Part shown: in pieces, positions 61,612 to 64,000 of the stretch
Layout of the letters: the number at the start of each line of letters is the position of its first letter
Numbering within the stretch: position 1 is the first letter of the stretch
Assembly (NCBI RefSeq): GCF_000374045.1
Contig: NZ_KB893386.1
Span: forward strand, 1-64,000
DNA length: 64,000 nucleotides
Source of the DNA: Segetibacter koreensis DSM 18137
Lineage (GTDB): Bacteria; Bacteroidota; Bacteroidia; Chitinophagales; Chitinophagaceae
Reading direction: 5' to 3'
Position numbers and translations under genes: made by a program
The notes under the pieces: generated by a model
Seen by the model: the letters and a program-made list of their open reading frames with translations, nothing else
What the model was told of the DNA's origin: nothing
The model's database searches: none

Positions 61612-64000
61612 ATGAAAAAACTTTGGTTTGCAAGTTTTCTAGTCTTAGCTATTACTGCTTGTGCCAATAGTGAAATTAATGCACAGATCAACGATACAAT
61701 TACAAAGCCAGGCAAAGTAGCAGTACACCACGTCTTTACCCGCTTATTTGCCAATACCAATACTACTAACAAACCGGGGGGAACAATTAAGGAAAATAGT
61801 CTCGACAAATTCCATGACTTTGCTGATAAGGCTCTCCAGACTTCTTCCACTATAGATAAAATGTTCGATGCTGTTACTATCGCTCCTCTTCCTGCTGGCG
61901 TAAAAGATGGCATAAACTACGAACCTGGTGACACTTCTGTTACCCTGGTTCTTTTTGCTCCTCATAAAAATAATGTTTCCGTTATTGGTGATTTTAATCG
62001 CTGGGTAGCAACAGCTAAATATCAAATGCACAGAACGCCCGACAGTACCTATTATTGGCTGAGAGTAACAGGCTTGACGGCAGGTAAAGAGTATGCTTAC
62101 CAGTACCTTGTAGATGAATCATTAAAGGTTGCAGATTATATGACAGAGAAAATATTAGATCCTGAAAATGATCCACACATTCCTGCAACTACTTATCCTG
62201 GTTTGAAACATTATCCAAAAGGTAAAACAACCGGGATAGTAAGTGTCTTCCAAACCGCAAAACCTCTGTATAAATGGAAGGTCACTGATTTTTCCAGGCC
62301 AGATAAAAGAAATCTTATAATATATGAATTACTGGTAAGAGATTTTGTTGCAGAAAAAAACTGGCAAACGGTAAAAGACTCAATTGGGTATTTAAAAAGG
62401 CTTGGGGTAAATGCGATTGAAGTAATGCCTTTTAATGAATTTGAAGGAAACAATAGCTGGGGTTATAATCCTGATTTTTATTTTGCGCCTGATAAAGCTT
62501 ATGGGACAGAACTTGCTTTAAAATCATTTATAGACGAATGTCACAAACAGGGAATAGCTGTAATAATGGATATGGTATTAAATCATTCCTTTGGTTCATC
62601 TCCTATGGTTCAAATGTACTTTGATACTTCTAATAATATTCCTGCAGCAAATAGTCCATGGTTTAATCAATATCCTACACATGCTTACAATGTTGGCTAC
62701 CAATTTAATCATGAAAGTGCTGCTACCAAAGACTTCACCCGGAAAGTACTTGCTCATTGGCTCACTAATTATCACATTGATGGCTACCGTTTTGACCAGG
62801 CGAAAGGCTTTACTCAAAAAAGGACATGCGATGCTACAGGAAACAACTGTGACGTGAACGCATGGAGTGCCTATGACCAAAGCCGTATTAATCTCTGGGA
62901 TACAATTTATAAACAACAGCAACAAATTTCGCCGGGCAGTTTTTGTATCCTGGAGATGTTTGCAGATAACAGTGAGGAAACCATATATGCAAATAAGGGA
63001 ATGTTACTCTGGGGAAATTTGAATTATAGTTTTAACCAGGCCACAATGGGCTACAGCGATGGATGGGATTTTAGCGCAGGTATTTACACAGCAAGAAACT
63101 GGAGACAAGCCAACCTGGTTACTTACCAGGAAAGTCACGATGAAGAAAGATTGATGTTTAAAAATGAGCAGTATGGAAACAAAAATGGATCATATAATAT
63201 AAAAGATGTAAAAACAGCATTGAAGCGAAATGAAATGGCAACCGCTTTTTGGGCTGTAATGCCTGCACCTAAAATGATATGGCAGTTTGGTGAATTGGGA
63301 TACGATTATTCAATTAATAGTTGTGAAAATGGTACAATAAGTGATCAATGCCGCACTAGTCCTAAGCAAATACATTGGAATTATTTTTCAGATTCAAATT
63401 GTAGGGCTTTGTATAATGTGTATGCCAGCTTGTTTAAGCTGCGTAATGTTTCAAACTTTTTACCAACTTTTATAACAAATGATATTTCGTATGATTTAAC
63501 TAGTGGATTTAAATGGTTGAAAGTAAATTCAGATTCTTTAAAAATAATCGTAATTGGTAATTTTGATGTGGCGCCTGCTACAGCTACAGTTACATTTCAA
63601 AATGCAGGAACCTGGTACAACTATTTATCAGGAGGAACAAGAACCGCTACGGGAGCAGCAGAAAATATAACACTGCAACCGGGAGAATATTATGTTTATA
63701 TAAATAGAAATGCAGACATTCTTCTTAGCACGCTTCCTTTAAAACTTTTGTCTTTTAAAAGCCAACGTCGTGGTAATTCTATTTCACTCACCTGGGCAAC
63801 TTCTAACAAGGTTAACGTGAAAATTTTTGTTATAGAGCGCTCGTTTAATGGCGCGAGATTTACTCGTGTAGGCACAGTTTCAGCTAAAAATACATCAGAT
63901 AGCCAGCTTACTTACCATTACGATGATAAAAGTCTAATAGCTGTAAAAAAGCATAAAAAATTGTATTACAGGTTAAAGCTGGTGGATGTTGATGGTAAGT
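61612..64000 (+). CDS. Secreted GH13 alpha-amylase family protein (partial, runs off the edge)
   Basis: 796 codons are visible from the ATG at 61612, with no stop. A signal peptide is present. It has both a lipobox (LAITAC, Cys17) and a possible SPI site (NAQ), so lipid anchor versus free secretion is open. A CBM48-like N-terminal module (TSVTLVLFAPHKNNVSVIGDFNRW, about 105-190) precedes the GH13 barrel. Catalytic motifs: DMVLNHSFG (Asp320 to His325), GYRFDQAKGF (nucleophile Asp395), CILEMFADN (acid/base Glu448) and SHDEER (Asp510). A beta-sandwich begins near 640. The segment after residue 700 (LPLKLLSFKSQRRGNSISLTWAT) is typical of the linker before a T9SS sorting domain, expected beyond the window. 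It should degrade starch-like glucans. Confidence 0.9.
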   Translation, partial: MKKLWFASFLVLAITACANSEINAQINDTITKPGKVAVHHVFTRLFANTNTTNKPGGTIKENSLDKFHDFADKALQTSSTIDKMFDAVTIAPLPAGVKDGINYEPGDTSVTLVLFAPHKNNVSVIGDFNRWVATAKYQMHRTPDSTYYWLRVTGLTAGKEYAYQYLVDESLKVADYMTEKILDPENDPHIPATTYPGLKHYPKGKTTGIVSVFQTAKPLYKWKVTDFSRPDKRNLIIYELLVRDFVAEKNWQTVKDSIGYLKRLGVNAIEVMPFNEFEGNNSWGYNPDFYFAPDKAYGTELALKSFIDECHKQGIAVIMDMVLNHSFGSSPMVQMYFDTSNNIPAANSPWFNQYPTHAYNVGYQFNHESAATKDFTRKVLAHWLTNYHIDGYRFDQAKGFTQKRTCDATGNNCDVNAWSAYDQSRINLWDTIYKQQQQISPGSFCILEMFADNSEETIYANKGMLLWGNLNYSFNQATMGYSDGWDFSAGIYTARNWRQANLVTYQESHDEERLMFKNEQYGNKNGSYNIKDVKTALKRNEMATAFWAVMPAPKMIWQFGELGYDYSINSCENGTISDQCRTSPKQIHWNYFSDSNCRALYNVYASLFKLRNVSNFLPTFITNDISYDLTSGFKWLKVNSDSLKIIVIGNFDVAPATATVTFQNAGTWYNYLSGGTRTATGAAENITLQPGEYYVYINRNADILLSTLPLKLLSFKSQRRGNSISLTWATSNKVNVKIFVIERSFNGARFTRVGTVSAKNTSDSQLTYHYDDKSLIAVKKHKKLYYRLKLVDVDGK

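Noticed and set aside
1-64000. CRISPR arrays, rRNA operons, tRNAs and prophage genes
   Set aside because: I looked for regularly spaced direct repeats, cloverleaf patterns and phage-like genes in all larger gaps and saw none. Small RNAs cannot be excluded by eye.

Overview
The window is a 64-kb stretch of chromosome from a Bacteroidota bacterium, most likely of the Chitinophagaceae/Chitinophagales. The evidence for the phylum is direct. Two secreted proteins end in type IX secretion (T9SS) sorting domains and carry BACON domains. Several starts are preceded by the Bacteroidota -7 box TAnnTTTG, with no Shine-Dalgarno sequence. There is a transcarbamylase of the N-acyl-ornithine (argF') type, and there are tiny bTHX and bS22-like ribosomal proteins. 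The family-level placement is inference from overall gene content. Most of the window is ordinary housekeeping chromosome with short gaps. The only mobile DNA is the end of an IS3-family element at the left edge, next to recA.

Layout. 1-6 kb: IS3 end, recA, a small lipoprotein, an Nei-like glycosylase, an alpha/beta hydrolase, a ZIP transporter and proB. 6-12 kb: rlpA, gcvT, a PadR-PspC envelope-stress-like pair and an aminotransferase. 12-18 kb: a complete tripartite RND efflux operon (membrane fusion protein, permease, TolC). 19-29 kb: an arginine operon read right to left (GNAT acyltransferase, argG, cupin, argC, four-helix protein, argD, argF', argB, M20 deacylase, argH), with DoxX convergent to it. 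29-35 kb: a SWIM-SNF2 helicase, comB, a short ssb and two unknown small proteins. 35-42 kb: nadB, a glutathione peroxidase, a beta-helix lipoprotein, comF and radA. 42-49 kb: a zinc metallopeptidase, a fatty acid hydroxylase, an HU-TPR-bS22-RNase G group, mutY and a thioredoxin-like protein. 49-56 kb: a carbohydrate-linked island with a GH32 fructan hydrolase and two paralogous kelch-BACON-CBM-T9SS proteins. 56-64 kb: HU, bTHX, pdxH, an MGMT-like protein without its cysteine, DUF2461, ligA and the start of a secreted GH13 amylase that runs off the right edge.

How genes work together. The arginine cluster encodes a whole acylated-intermediate pathway. The carbamoyltransferase has Val at the position that separates acetyl- from succinyl-ornithine enzymes, which favours succinylated intermediates. 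The GNAT gene at the operon head is then the natural candidate for the first, acyl-glutamate-forming step. The 49-56 kb island and the amylase suggest surface polysaccharide breakdown, although no SusC/SusD pair is in view.

The most interesting unexplained signals are: an exact 20-bp dispersed repeat in three gaps, two of them inside the arginine operon and in opposite orientations; a palindrome overlapping the predicted padR promoter; the cysteine cluster in the arginine-operon GNAT; the tandem kelch proteins; and a 30-residue bS22-like ribosomal protein gene placed before the RNase G gene. I found no CRISPR array, rRNA, tRNA or defence system.
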